64,000 nt of DNA. Source: RGIG6165 sp045538835. Its GTDB lineage: Bacteria; Bacillota; Clostridia; Oscillospirales; Feifaniaceae. Below the pieces are notes generated by a model. The model was not told the DNA's origin. It saw only the letters and a list, made by a program, of their open reading frames with translations, and did not search any database. Position 1 is the stretch's first letter; each line of letters opens with the position of its first letter. Location of the stretch: NCBI GenBank assembly GCA_045538835.1, contig JAZQEF010000010.1, forward strand, positions 1-64,000. Direction: 5' to 3'. A program made the translations under genes and the position numbers. Positions 9,516 to 17,438 of this stretch are shown one piece after another.

Positions 9516-9544
9516 TTGACTTATTTTGCTGTTGACTATATAAT
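9516..9544 (+). promoter_or_regulatory. Promoter of the AGCS carrier gene
   Basis: TTGACT, a 17-bp spacer and TATAAT, 29 nt before the ATG at 9574. Confidence 0.8.
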
Positions 9545-9573
9545 TATATTTATAACTATGGAAGGGGAATATT

Positions 9574-10986
9574 ATGGGGAATATTATAGAGACTATCAAA
9601 TCGGTAATATCCGTAATATATAATTTTTTCTGGGGGGATATTGTAACGATCCCTCTGCCGGGAGGGAACTCACTTGGGCTCTCTATACTGGTTATAATAC
9701 TTGTACCGTCAGGCATTTATTTTACGATTAGGACAGGCTTTCTGCTTTTCAGATATTTTGGCGAGATGCTGCGCATTACGACCGAAAAGAAAAAGAGTGA
9801 TGATAAACATTCTTTAAGCGGTTTGCAGGCGCTTATAGTGTCGACTGCGACAAGAGTCGGAATGGGTAATCTGGTGGGCGTTGTTGCTGCGATATCCGCA
9901 GGCGGCGCAGGAGCAGTATTCTGGATGTGGCTCATTGCTGTTTTTGGCTCATCGACTGCATATATTGAAGCGGCATTGGCACAGAGATTCAAGGTTCCCG
10001 ATCCGCTCTACGGCGGATATAAAGGCGGTCCGGCATACTATTTGCACAAACTTTTTATTAAAGACGGTTCAAATCGCAAACGTTCTGTTATCGCAGTTCT
10101 GTTTGCCCTTTCGGGACTTCTGTGTTGGGGCGGTATAAGTCAGGTAATAGGGCATTCTGTATCATCGGCAGTTCACGAAACTTTTAATATTAAGCCGATT
10201 TATACGACCATAGTACTTGTTGTAATTTCAGCGATTATTGTTTTGAGAAAGCATGCAACAGTCAAGGTGCTGGATATAATTGTGCCCATTATGGCAGGAA
10301 TATATTTTATCATTACTTTAGTTATAATTGCGTTCAACATAACAGAACTTCCGGGTGTGTTCTCACGTATTTTCTCTGAAGCATTCGGTCTCCGTCAGGC
10401 AGTAGCCGGCGGTATCGGCGCAGTTATTATGAACGGCGCAAAGAGAGGACTTTTCTCGAACGAAGCAGGCTCGGGTTCAGCGCCCTGTGCAGCAGCCGCA
10501 GCAGATGTTGACCACCCTGTAAAAGCGGGCTTGCTTCAGGCTTTCGGCGTATTTATAGACACAATAATAATCTGCAGCTGTACAGCATTTATTATTCTTC
10601 TTACCCCCGCAGGTTCGACAGGCGGTCTCACAGATATGCCTCTCTTGATTGCTGCGATGTCTCATCATCTCGGATTTTTCGGCGAGGTATTTATAACAGT
10701 GGTACTGTGGCTTTTCTGTATTTCGACATTTATTGGCGTTCTCTTCTATGCACGTTCAAATGTGTCATATGTCTTCGGTGACAATTGGACTTCACAGACA
10801 ATATACAAGATATTCGCACTCATAATGCTCTTTATCGGCGGTCTTGCATCATACACTTTTGTCTGGGATCTTGGAGATATCGGAATAGCACTTATGACTG
10901 TCTTTAATATGATCGCGCTCTTCCCGATGGCAAAATATGCGCTGGAAGATTTGAAAGATTATAGACTTTCAAGAAAAACCAAATAA
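9574..10986 (+). CDS. Sodium:alanine/glycine symporter family protein (AGCS)
   Basis: A 470-aa integral membrane protein of the alanine-or-glycine:cation symporter family, importing small neutral amino acids with Na+ or H+. About ten to eleven hydrophobic segments are visible. Family signatures are RVGMGNLVGVVAAISAGGAG (about residues 94-113), YGGYKGGPAYY (about 147-157) and GAKRGLFSNEAGSGSAPCAAAAA in the second half. The length is normal for the family. The ATG has AAGGGG upstream. It is a single gene with its own promoter and a strong terminator. Alanine versus glycine preference cannot be told from sequence alone. Confidence 0.92.
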   Translation: MGNIIETIKSVISVIYNFFWGDIVTIPLPGGNSLGLSILVIILVPSGIYFTIRTGFLLFRYFGEMLRITTEKKKSDDKHSLSGLQALIVSTATRVGMGNLVGVVAAISAGGAGAVFWMWLIAVFGSSTAYIEAALAQRFKVPDPLYGGYKGGPAYYLHKLFIKDGSNRKRSVIAVLFALSGLLCWGGISQVIGHSVSSAVHETFNIKPIYTTIVLVVISAIIVLRKHATVKVLDIIVPIMAGIYFIITLVIIAFNITELPGVFSRIFSEAFGLRQAVAGGIGAVIMNGAKRGLFSNEAGSGSAPCAAAAADVDHPVKAGLLQAFGVFIDTIIICSCTAFIILLTPAGSTGGLTDMPLLIAAMSHHLGFFGEVFITVVLWLFCISTFIGVLFYARSNVSYVFGDNWTSQTIYKIFALIMLFIGGLASYTFVWDLGDIGIALMTVFNMIALFPMAKYALEDLKDYRLSRKTK

Positions 10987-11022
10987 AATAACGGACAGTA
11001 TTTTTGCTGTCCGTTATTTTAT
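10985..11022 (+). terminator. Terminator after the AGCS carrier gene
   Basis: 14-bp stem AAAATAACGGACAG / CTGTCCGTTATTTT beginning at the stop codon. Confidence 0.9.
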
Positions 11023-11036
11023 TTGTCTTACAGGTG

Positions 11037-11045
11037 TGTTATAAT
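11037..11045 (+). promoter_or_regulatory. Extended -10 promoter of the MATE operon
   Basis: TGT followed by TATAAT, just downstream of the previous terminator. No clear -35. Confidence 0.5.
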
Positions 11046-11075
11046 TACAGAATAAAAATAGTTTTCGAGGTGGAT

Positions 11076-12461
11076 ATGTTAAAGAAATTTATCGGCGATA
11101 AGGCATTTTACCGTAGGGTGCTTTTTATTGCTGTTCCCATAATCATACAAAATGCCATAACCAATTTCGTTGCTCTGCTTGACAACATTATGGTCGGTCA
11201 GGTTGGGACGATTGAGATGAGCGGTGTTTCCATCGTCAATCAACTTATGTTTGTGTTTAATCTCTGCATTTTCGGCGCGGTATCGGGCGCAGGTATTTTT
11301 ACAGCACAGTATTTCGGCTCAAATGACGATGACGGGGTGCGCCACACACTTCGCTTCAAGATAATATCGTGTGCGGTGCTCACACTGCTTGGCGTAGGAA
11401 TATTTGTTTTGGGCGGAGAGTTTCTGATAAATCAGTATCTCAAGGGCGAAGGGGATCCTCTGCAGGTGGCAAAGACACTTAAGAGTGCTCTCGGATACCT
11501 TAAAATAATGCTTTTTGGTCTTTTGCCGTTTGCCCTCTCTAATGCATATGCGTCCACGCTCAGAGAGACCAACAACGGCGCAGTGCCTATGGTAGGCGGT
11601 GTAGTTGCCGTGTTTGTCAATCTTGTTTTTAACTATATCCTTATTTTCGGAAAATTCGGCGCACCTGCAATGGGCGTAAAGGGCGCGGCTATAGCAACGG
11701 TACTTTCGAGATATGTAGAACTTGCCATTGTTGCAGGCTGGTCACATATAAACAGAAATAAGCACAGATATTTTAAAAGTCTTTACCGCACACTGCGCAT
11801 ACCCGGCAAATTATTCAAAGATATAATGACAAAAGGTATGCCGCTGCTTATCAACGAGGCTTTCTGGGCAAGCGGTATGGCGATACTCAATCAGTGCTAC
11901 TCGACAAGGGGTTACGATGTCGTTGCAGCACTTAATATCTCCACAACGCTCTTTAATCTTGCGAGTGTGGTCTACCTTTCGATGGGTAACACAGTCGGTA
12001 TTATAATAGGACAGATGCTCGGCGCAGGAAAAAGTGAAAAAGAAGTGCGTGCTGAGGATACAAAACTTATTGCTACATCTGTTTTGTCGTGTTTTGTATT
12101 CGGACTAATAACCCTGTCGGTATCGGGCGTTTTCCCGATGATATATAATACGACTGACAGTATACGCACGCTTGCCACGCAACTCATATGTGTGACGGCG
12201 GTCATGATGCCTTTTAATGCATATCTCAATTCAGTATATTTCACATTGCGATCTGGAGGACAAACGGCGGTCACATTTATATTTGACAGTCTTTTTGTGT
12301 GGACAGTTTGTGTACCGCTTGCATACTGCATAAGCGAGTTTACGTCAATACGGATAGTACCTATGTTTTTCATATGCCACGCTGCAGACATTTTAAAGAG
12401 TGCCATAGGGGCAGTTATGATACATCAGGGCAAGTGGCTTAAAACACTTGTAGGTAGATAA
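11076..12461 (+). CDS. MATE family efflux transporter
   Basis: A 461-aa multidrug and toxin extrusion (MATE) protein with about 12 membrane segments in two related halves. Typical landmarks are an N-terminal VLFIAVPIIIQNAITNFVAL followed by DNIMVGQVGTIEMSGVSIVNQ. The second half repeats this pattern with KGMPLLINEAFWASGMAI. It would export cationic compounds by Na+ or H+ antiport. I chose ATG 11076; the GAGGTGG motif is only a few bases upstream, so an in-frame GTG at 11070 cannot be excluded. The next gene starts 1 nt after this stop codon, indicating an operon, although the products have no obvious link. Confidence 0.9.
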   Translation: MLKKFIGDKAFYRRVLFIAVPIIIQNAITNFVALLDNIMVGQVGTIEMSGVSIVNQLMFVFNLCIFGAVSGAGIFTAQYFGSNDDDGVRHTLRFKIISCAVLTLLGVGIFVLGGEFLINQYLKGEGDPLQVAKTLKSALGYLKIMLFGLLPFALSNAYASTLRETNNGAVPMVGGVVAVFVNLVFNYILIFGKFGAPAMGVKGAAIATVLSRYVELAIVAGWSHINRNKHRYFKSLYRTLRIPGKLFKDIMTKGMPLLINEAFWASGMAILNQCYSTRGYDVVAALNISTTLFNLASVVYLSMGNTVGIIIGQMLGAGKSEKEVRAEDTKLIATSVLSCFVFGLITLSVSGVFPMIYNTTDSIRTLATQLICVTAVMMPFNAYLNSVYFTLRSGGQTAVTFIFDSLFVWTVCVPLAYCISEFTSIRIVPMFFICHAADILKSAIGAVMIHQGKWLKTLVGR

Positions 12462-12462
12462 A

Positions 12463-13476
12463 ATGGAATTTGATTTTGAAACTGCGCTCAGGAATACGCT
12501 CCTATGTTATGAACCGTGCGATGCGGTAAAGTTCTGCTATCAGGCGGCATACGGGGCGGAGCATTTGCTGAGTGATAAAATCGACGCAAAGACGTATTTT
12601 GATAAAGAGTATGAAAGCCTTTTGCCGCGTGAGGGACTGTTTATAGAACAGATATCGGAAGAGCATTTCAGAGTGGATCTTGGAGTATGGAAGCAAAAAG
12701 GCTTGCCGTCCGAGTGGCTTTTTAATATGTTTTATCTGTCGGCAGGGCAGACCCAAAAAGGAGATATAAAGCCTCTTCTTGAAATTGTGAAAAAACTTGC
12801 TTCAAAGGGCCAGTTACCTTTTGATGAGAAGAGGTTAAATGAATATCTGCGCACATATGACGGCGGTGCGGTGCACCACAGCGAAACCTGCAGAAAAGAG
12901 GCAGTGCCCTCATACAGAGTGATACATAAAAGATATGTACGTTTAATACCGCTTCTTGAAAAACTCTGTATCAGCAGAGTTATGGCAGTTGACGGCAGGG
13001 CAGCGGCAGGAAAGAGCACGCTTGCACAGGATTTAGTTGATATAACAGGGTCAAGTCTTATACATATGGATGACTTTTTTCTTCCGGCAGAACTCCGCAC
13101 AGAGGAGAGACTTTCAAAACCAGGCGGAAATGTCGACTATGAAAGATTTGCAAAAGAAGTGCTGCCTCACCTTAAAGAGGAGAAAGAGTTTTTCTATAAC
13201 AGATTTGACTGTGCCGGAATGGCTCTCGGTGAAAAAGTGCTTGTGAAAGAGGCGAAGCATTGTATTGTAGAAGGCTCGTACAGCCACCATCCATATTTTG
13301 GAAATTACGCGGATGTAAGAGTATTTTGTGACATCTCACCTGACATTCAGCTTTGCAGGATAGAAAGCAGAAATGGTAAGCAGATGCTTGAAACTTTCAA
13401 AGAAAAATGGATACCTATGGAGGAGGCATATTTCGAGGCTTTCGGAATAAGAGAAAAAGCGGATATTATATTTTAA
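12463..13476 (+). CDS. Two-domain protein: unknown N-terminal domain fused to uridine kinase-like P-loop domain
   Basis: 337 aa. The C-terminal part (about 170-337) is a P-loop kinase of the uridine kinase/phosphoribulokinase type. It has Walker A DGRAAAGKST (177-186), a HMDDFFLP segment (201-208) as in uridine kinases, and VEGSYSHHP in the substrate region. The N-terminal 160 residues (YQAAYGAEHLL around 26-36, GAVHHSE around 135-141) match no enzyme I recognise; similar unnamed domains occur in Clostridia. The arrangement suggests a kinase for a nucleoside or other small molecule with a fused sensing or second catalytic domain; the substrate is unknown. It starts one base after the MATE stop codon, so it is probably translationally coupled. 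Confidence 0.75.
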   Translation: MEFDFETALRNTLLCYEPCDAVKFCYQAAYGAEHLLSDKIDAKTYFDKEYESLLPREGLFIEQISEEHFRVDLGVWKQKGLPSEWLFNMFYLSAGQTQKGDIKPLLEIVKKLASKGQLPFDEKRLNEYLRTYDGGAVHHSETCRKEAVPSYRVIHKRYVRLIPLLEKLCISRVMAVDGRAAAGKSTLAQDLVDITGSSLIHMDDFFLPAELRTEERLSKPGGNVDYERFAKEVLPHLKEEKEFFYNRFDCAGMALGEKVLVKEAKHCIVEGSYSHHPYFGNYADVRVFCDISPDIQLCRIESRNGKQMLETFKEKWIPMEEAYFEAFGIREKADIIF

Positions 13477-13478
13477 AC

Positions 13479-13516
13479 GAGTGCACTCTTCCTATTGAAA
13501 GAGTGCACTCTTTTTG
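13479..13516 (+). terminator. Terminator after the kinase fusion gene
   Basis: 12-bp stem GAGTGCACTCTT / AAGAGTGCACTC with a T run. Each arm contains the self-complementary GAGTGCACTC. Confidence 0.9.
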
Positions 13517-13523
13517 TTAAAAT
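13495..13523 (+). promoter_or_regulatory. Promoter of CPBP protease-tadA
   Basis: TTGAAA, a 17-bp spacer and TAAAAT. The -35 lies in the loop and 3' arm of the preceding terminator. Confidence 0.55.
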
Positions 13524-13563
13524 AATATAATATAAGTAACTGCTTATATGGAGGTGACAGTTG

Positions 13564-14487
13564 ATGCAGAGTAAAACGGGAGGCCGCGCTCTTGCAAGCG
13601 TGTGTCTTACGGTAATAGTGGCTGAACTTATATTTTCTGTGGTATACAGAATAGTTCTTGAAGTACTGAGCATTTTTAATATAGATATGGGATTTCTCAG
13701 TACAGATATGGGACTCTTGTTTTTTACGCTTGTGACCTATCTTGTAATGATGTTGCCCGCAGCGGTGCTTCTGATAAAACTGTCAAGCGCGCGGCACGGC
13801 AGTGATGCACTTTCAGCGCTCATACCCTCAGAAAAAATTGGTGCAGGCAGATTTGTATGTGCAGTATTTACGTGCTGCTTTTTCGGATATGTGGGGAATT
13901 ATATAGCGGCAGCACTCAACTATATAGCACAAACAAGTGGTATGCCCGTTGCGGAGGGGCCGGTTTTCCCCTCATACAATATGCTCACACTCGGTCTTAC
14001 TGTTTTAACGATCGCAGTACTCCCTGCGCTTTTGGAAGAACTTATTATCAGGGGAACGGTATATGGTTTCTGCTCACATACAGGACCTTTTTGCTGCGGA
14101 CTTATATCAGGTATAATTTTTGCTCTTTTCCACTGTAACTTCGCTCAGTTCCCGTCAGCATTTATGTTTGGTTTTATGGCAGGATATCTCGTATGCGTTT
14201 ACAGAAATATCTGGATATCGATCGCGGCGCATTTTATAAATAATTTATTTTCCTGCCTGCTTACGTATGACGGAGGAGAACTCTACCTGACCATCATATC
14301 GTTGCTGTTTATGCTTTTCTTTGTTATAACGCTTGCGGCATTTATTCTTATGCTTACGCAGTATGACCTTTTCAGAGAGGGCAGAAAGAATTCGTTTAAA
14401 GGCTTTGCAAAAGTCTTTTCCGTGCCCGTTATGTGGATATTCATAGTGGTGTCACTCATACTTTCTGTTGTGTCGCTTACCATATGA
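13564..14487 (+). CDS. CPBP family intramembrane glutamic endopeptidase
   Basis: A 307-aa polytopic membrane protein with the CPBP (CAAX/Abi) signature: LLEELIIRG with the paired glutamates and Arg (about 158-166), ALFHCNFAQFPSAFMFG with the first catalytic His (about 180-197), and SIAAHFINNLF with the second (about 220-230). Related proteins cleave within membranes in surface-protein processing, bacteriocin immunity or prenylated-peptide cleavage; the target here is unknown. The start is ATG 13564 with GGAGGTGA 6 nt upstream; a TTG just before it is less likely. Its stop overlaps the tadA start (ATGA), so the two are co-translated. Confidence 0.88.
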   Translation: MQSKTGGRALASVCLTVIVAELIFSVVYRIVLEVLSIFNIDMGFLSTDMGLLFFTLVTYLVMMLPAAVLLIKLSSARHGSDALSALIPSEKIGAGRFVCAVFTCCFFGYVGNYIAAALNYIAQTSGMPVAEGPVFPSYNMLTLGLTVLTIAVLPALLEELIIRGTVYGFCSHTGPFCCGLISGIIFALFHCNFAQFPSAFMFGFMAGYLVCVYRNIWISIAAHFINNLFSCLLTYDGGELYLTIISLLFMLFFVITLAAFILMLTQYDLFREGRKNSFKGFAKVFSVPVMWIFIVVSLILSVVSLTI

Positions 14488-14915
14488 ACGACGAAAAGTA
14501 TATGAAAATGGCGCTTGACCTTGCAATGGATGCTGCACGCAGAGGTGAGATACCTGTCGGGGCAGTCGTCGTGTGCGGGGATGAGGTCATTGCAAAAGCA
14601 TCAAACACAAAAGAAGAAAAAAACTGTTCCTTAAAACATGCAGAAGTCAATGCTATCGAAGCGACAGGCAGAAAATATCTTGAAGACTGTACGCTGTATG
14701 TGACACTTGAACCCTGCCCGATGTGCGCAGGCGCGATAATAAACGCCCGTGTTGGCAGAGTTGTTTTCGGGGCATATGATGAGAAAGGCGGCGCCTGCGG
14801 CAGCGTATGTAATCTCTTTGAAATGCCTTTTAACCACCGTCCATATGTCATGGGCGGCGTATTGGAAGCCGAATGTACTAATATTCTTAAGCATTTTTTT
14901 AAAAAAAGACGATAA
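14484..14915 (+). CDS. tadA: tRNA-specific adenosine deaminase TadA
   Basis: A 143-aa zinc deaminase that converts A34 to inosine in tRNA-Arg(ACG), allowing it to read CGN codons. Catalytic motif HAEVNAIE (His52, proton-shuttle Glu54) and zinc ligands in PCPMCAG (Cys78, Cys81) are intact. Family features IPVGAVVV and GAYDEKGGACGS are present, and the length is typical. I chose the ATG that overlaps the previous stop as ATGA; an earlier in-frame ATG would add 17 residues outside the fold. Confidence 0.93.
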   Translation: MNDEKYMKMALDLAMDAARRGEIPVGAVVVCGDEVIAKASNTKEEKNCSLKHAEVNAIEATGRKYLEDCTLYVTLEPCPMCAGAIINARVGRVVFGAYDEKGGACGSVCNLFEMPFNHRPYVMGGVLEAECTNILKHFFKKRR

Positions 14916-14969
14916 TAAAAGGATTCCACCTAATAAAATAAAAAAATGAGCAATAAGGCTCAAAAAATG

Positions 14970-14999
14970 TTGAATTGTGCAGGCATAGAGGTATATAAT
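14970..14999 (+). promoter_or_regulatory. Promoter of the ilv-leu operon
   Basis: TTGAAT, an 18-bp spacer and TATAAT. Transcription would begin near 15006, giving a leader of about 235 nt before ilvB that contains the leader peptide and attenuator. Confidence 0.75.
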
Positions 15000-15030
15000 A
15001 TCTTCATAAATTTTGAGGGAAGGAGTTCCT

Positions 15031-15132
15031 TTGATCATTATGATGAATCTCGCACTTATTATCGTCATAATTAGCGGTATTATCGTGGTCCTTAGCAATG
15101 ATAATAACGCTGGTTTGTCGTGCGCAAAGTGA
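15031..15132 (+). CDS. Branched-chain amino acid-rich leader peptide of the ilv-leu operon
   Basis: A 33-codon reading frame starting TTG with AAGGAG 5 nt upstream (alternative ATG starts at 15040 and 15043). Its product begins MIIMMNLALIIVIISGIIVV and contains about 8 Ile, 3 Val and 4 Leu, concentrated in the first 21 codons. It ends 36 nt before an intrinsic terminator upstream of ilvB. This is the structure of a ribosome-mediated attenuator: stalling at Ile/Val/Leu codons when charged tRNA is scarce would favour read-through. The reading frame, SD and terminator are seen; attenuation is inferred. Confidence 0.8.
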   Translation: MIIMMNLALIIVIISGIIVVLSNDNNAGLSCAK

Positions 15133-15202
15133 TGAAGAACGGGAACTCTTTAGTAATACGTTTTTTGTAACCTGCAACGTGACAAACGGTGCAGGTTTTT
15201 TG
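15113..15202 (+). promoter_or_regulatory. Transcription attenuator upstream of ilvB
   Basis: The terminator has stem AACCTGCA (15169-15176) / TGCAGGTT (15190-15197) followed by a T run. Its loop contains GACAAAC (15181-15187), complementary to GTTTGTC (15113-15119) in the last codons of the leader peptide, which is a candidate competing pairing. Separately, GAGTTCC at the leader SD (15023-15029) is complementary to GGAACTC at 15142-15148, which could shut off leader translation. No T-box specifier loop or conserved T-box sequence is visible. Confidence 0.7.
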
Positions 15203-15242
15203 TTAATATTATGGCTTTAATAATCAGAAAGGATACACACTT

Positions 15243-16904
15243 ATGAAAATGACGGGAGCACAGATTGTTGTTGAGACACTTATTGAACAGGGTGCCGAGA
15301 TAGTATTCGGTTATCCGGGAGGTCAGGTGCTCAATCTGTATGACGAACTGTATAAAAACTCCGACAGGATAAAGCATGTTATTACTGCTCATGAACAGGG
15401 TGCATCTCATGCGGCTGACGGTTATGCCAGAGTTACGGGAAAGGTCGGCGTATGTCTTGCAACATCGGGACCCGGGGCAACAAATCTTGTGACTGGAATA
15501 GCAAACGCTTATCTTGATTCTGTACCTATGGTGGCTATTACGGGTAACGTACCCAACAATCTAATCGGTCGTGATAGTTTTCAGGAGGTCGATATTGTCG
15601 GAATCACTTATTCTATAACAAAGCACAACTATATTGTAAAGGATGTCACAAAGCTTGCCGATACGATAAGAGAGGCGTTTAAAATAGCAAAGTCGGGAAG
15701 ACCGGGACCTGTCCTTATAGATATTCCTAAAGACGTGCAGGTGGCGGAGACCGAGTATGAAAAAATGCCGGTTACAGAAAAAGACCCCATAGTAAAGGCT
15801 GATGAAGAGCTGCTTTTGCAGGCTGCTGAACTCATAAATAAGAGCGAAAGACCTTTTATCTACTGCGGCGGCGGTGCTGTAACAAGTGATGCAGGTCAGG
15901 AGATAATGGAACTTGCAAAGAAGACCGATGCGCCCATAGGTTTTTCCATGATGGGACTTACGGCAGTACCCTCGTCGTTCGAATATGCGCTGGGCATGGT
16001 GGGTATGCACGGTCACTATGCAGCATCAAAGGCCATGGCTGAGAGCGACCTTATAATTGCACTTGGTGTTCGTTTCTCTGACAGAGCGACGGGTGACAAG
16101 GCAAAGTATTCAGAAAAGAAGAAGATAATTCACATTGAAGTGGATGCATCTGAAATAAATAAGAATATAAACTCCGATGTCGGCATCAGAGGCGATGTAA
16201 AGAATGCTGCTGCAAGACTTGTAAAAATGGTCGAAAACAAGAAAAATACGGCTTGGCACGAAAAACTTTCTTCATATAAAAAGTATGAAAAAGAAAATGA
16301 GGTTGCACCTCTTGGCGCGATAGGACCGCATCAGCTTATTGATGAAGTTTGTTTAAGGTGTGATGCCGATACACCGATTGCAACAGATGTCGGACAGCAT
16401 CAGATGTGGGTTGCACAGAGATATGATTTTAAGAATCCCCGCACGTTCGCAAGCAGCGGCGGTCTTGGCACAATGGGCTTTGGTATGGGCGCTGCGATCG
16501 GCGCTTGTATGGCAACGGGTAAGAGAACGGTTCTCTTTACGGGGGACGGCAGTTTTGGCATGAATCTCAATGAAATGGCAACAGCGGTTTCGCAGAAAAT
16601 ACCGCTGGTAGTTATAGTTATGAATAACGGCGTACTTGGCATGGTAAGACAGTGGCAGACGCTCTTTTACGGTGCGAGATATTCAGAAACAACTCTTGAG
16701 AGAAAAACACAGTTTTCAGAACTTGCAAAGGCATTTGGTGCAGAGGGATATGCTGCGGCAAATATGGATGAACTCAAAATCTGTCTTGACAAGGCATTTT
16801 CTGCAGACGGTCCCGTTCTTATTGACTGCGCGATAGATATGAATGAGCGTGTTCTCCCGATGATTCCGGGCGGCCGTTCGGTTGAAGACATGATAATAAA
16901 ATAA
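15243..16904 (+). CDS. ilvB: Acetolactate synthase large subunit
   Basis: 553-aa catalytic subunit of acetohydroxyacid synthase. It condenses two pyruvates (valine/leucine) or pyruvate with 2-oxobutyrate (isoleucine), using thiamine diphosphate and FAD. The ThDP-activating glutamate is in ITAHEQGASHAADGYAR (Glu51). The ThDP/Mg-binding motif is GDGSFGMNLNE with a closing MNN about 25 residues on. GGLGTMGFGMGAAIG and GRDSFQEVD are also family-typical. The start is ATG 15243 with AGAAAGGA upstream. It is the first gene of an eight-gene operon that also supplies 2-oxobutyrate through cimA and leuCDB. Confidence 0.95.
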   Translation: MKMTGAQIVVETLIEQGAEIVFGYPGGQVLNLYDELYKNSDRIKHVITAHEQGASHAADGYARVTGKVGVCLATSGPGATNLVTGIANAYLDSVPMVAITGNVPNNLIGRDSFQEVDIVGITYSITKHNYIVKDVTKLADTIREAFKIAKSGRPGPVLIDIPKDVQVAETEYEKMPVTEKDPIVKADEELLLQAAELINKSERPFIYCGGGAVTSDAGQEIMELAKKTDAPIGFSMMGLTAVPSSFEYALGMVGMHGHYAASKAMAESDLIIALGVRFSDRATGDKAKYSEKKKIIHIEVDASEINKNINSDVGIRGDVKNAAARLVKMVENKKNTAWHEKLSSYKKYEKENEVAPLGAIGPHQLIDEVCLRCDADTPIATDVGQHQMWVAQRYDFKNPRTFASSGGLGTMGFGMGAAIGACMATGKRTVLFTGDGSFGMNLNEMATAVSQKIPLVVIVMNNGVLGMVRQWQTLFYGARYSETTLERKTQFSELAKAFGAEGYAAANMDELKICLDKAFSADGPVLIDCAIDMNERVLPMIPGGRSVEDMIIK

Positions 16905-16915
16905 GGAGGATAAGA

Positions 16916-17413
16916 ATGAAAAAGTTTATTATAGGAATGCTCGTAAACAACGAAGCAGGCGTACTTACAAGAATATCCTCTATGTTTGCAAGAAGAGGAT
17001 TCAACATCGACTCTCTTGCCGTTGGCGTGACTGAGAATGCAGACTTATCAAGAATAACCGTCACAATGACGGGTGAGGATTATGCGAGAGACCAGATGAT
17101 AAAGCAACTCCAGAAACTTTTTGATGTTCGCGAGATCATTGAAATGGATCCCGAAGAATCGGTTTCACGAGAACTTGCCATAATCAAGGTTGCCGCAAAC
17201 AGACAATCAAGACAGGATGTTATCGATGCGGCGCAGATATTCAGAAACAAGATAATCGACTATTCACCTGAATCGGTGAGTATAGAAGTTACCGGTGAGA
17301 CGGGTAAAATAGACGCATTTGTCAAACTCATGGAACCCTACGGAATACTTGAGATATGCAGAACAGGTCTCATCTCAATGTCGAGGGGCACAAAAACATT
17401 AAAAATAAAATAA
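16916..17413 (+). CDS. ilvN: Acetolactate synthase small (regulatory) subunit
   Basis: 165-aa regulatory subunit with an N-terminal ACT domain (residues 1-75: LVNNEAGVLTRISSMFARRGFNIDSL) that normally binds valine for feedback inhibition, and the conserved C-terminal domain (EVTGETGKIDAFVKLMEPYGI). The full-length form suggests a normally valine-sensitive enzyme. It starts 11 nt after ilvB with AAGGAGGA upstream. Some databases call this gene ilvH. Confidence 0.95.
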   Translation: MKKFIIGMLVNNEAGVLTRISSMFARRGFNIDSLAVGVTENADLSRITVTMTGEDYARDQMIKQLQKLFDVREIIEMDPEESVSRELAIIKVAANRQSRQDVIDAAQIFRNKIIDYSPESVSIEVTGETGKIDAFVKLMEPYGILEICRTGLISMSRGTKTLKIK

Positions 17414-17438
17414 TTTAAACATAAAGGAGATAATCAAA

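Noticed and set aside
14948..14967. GAGC/GCTC mini-hairpin as terminator of tadA
   Set aside because: Only a 4-bp stem with an A-rich, not T-rich, 3' side; tadA termination is not evident.
15133..15242. T-box riboswitch upstream of ilvB
   Set aside because: No stem I specifier loop and no conserved T-box antiterminator sequence; the leader peptide explains the terminator better.
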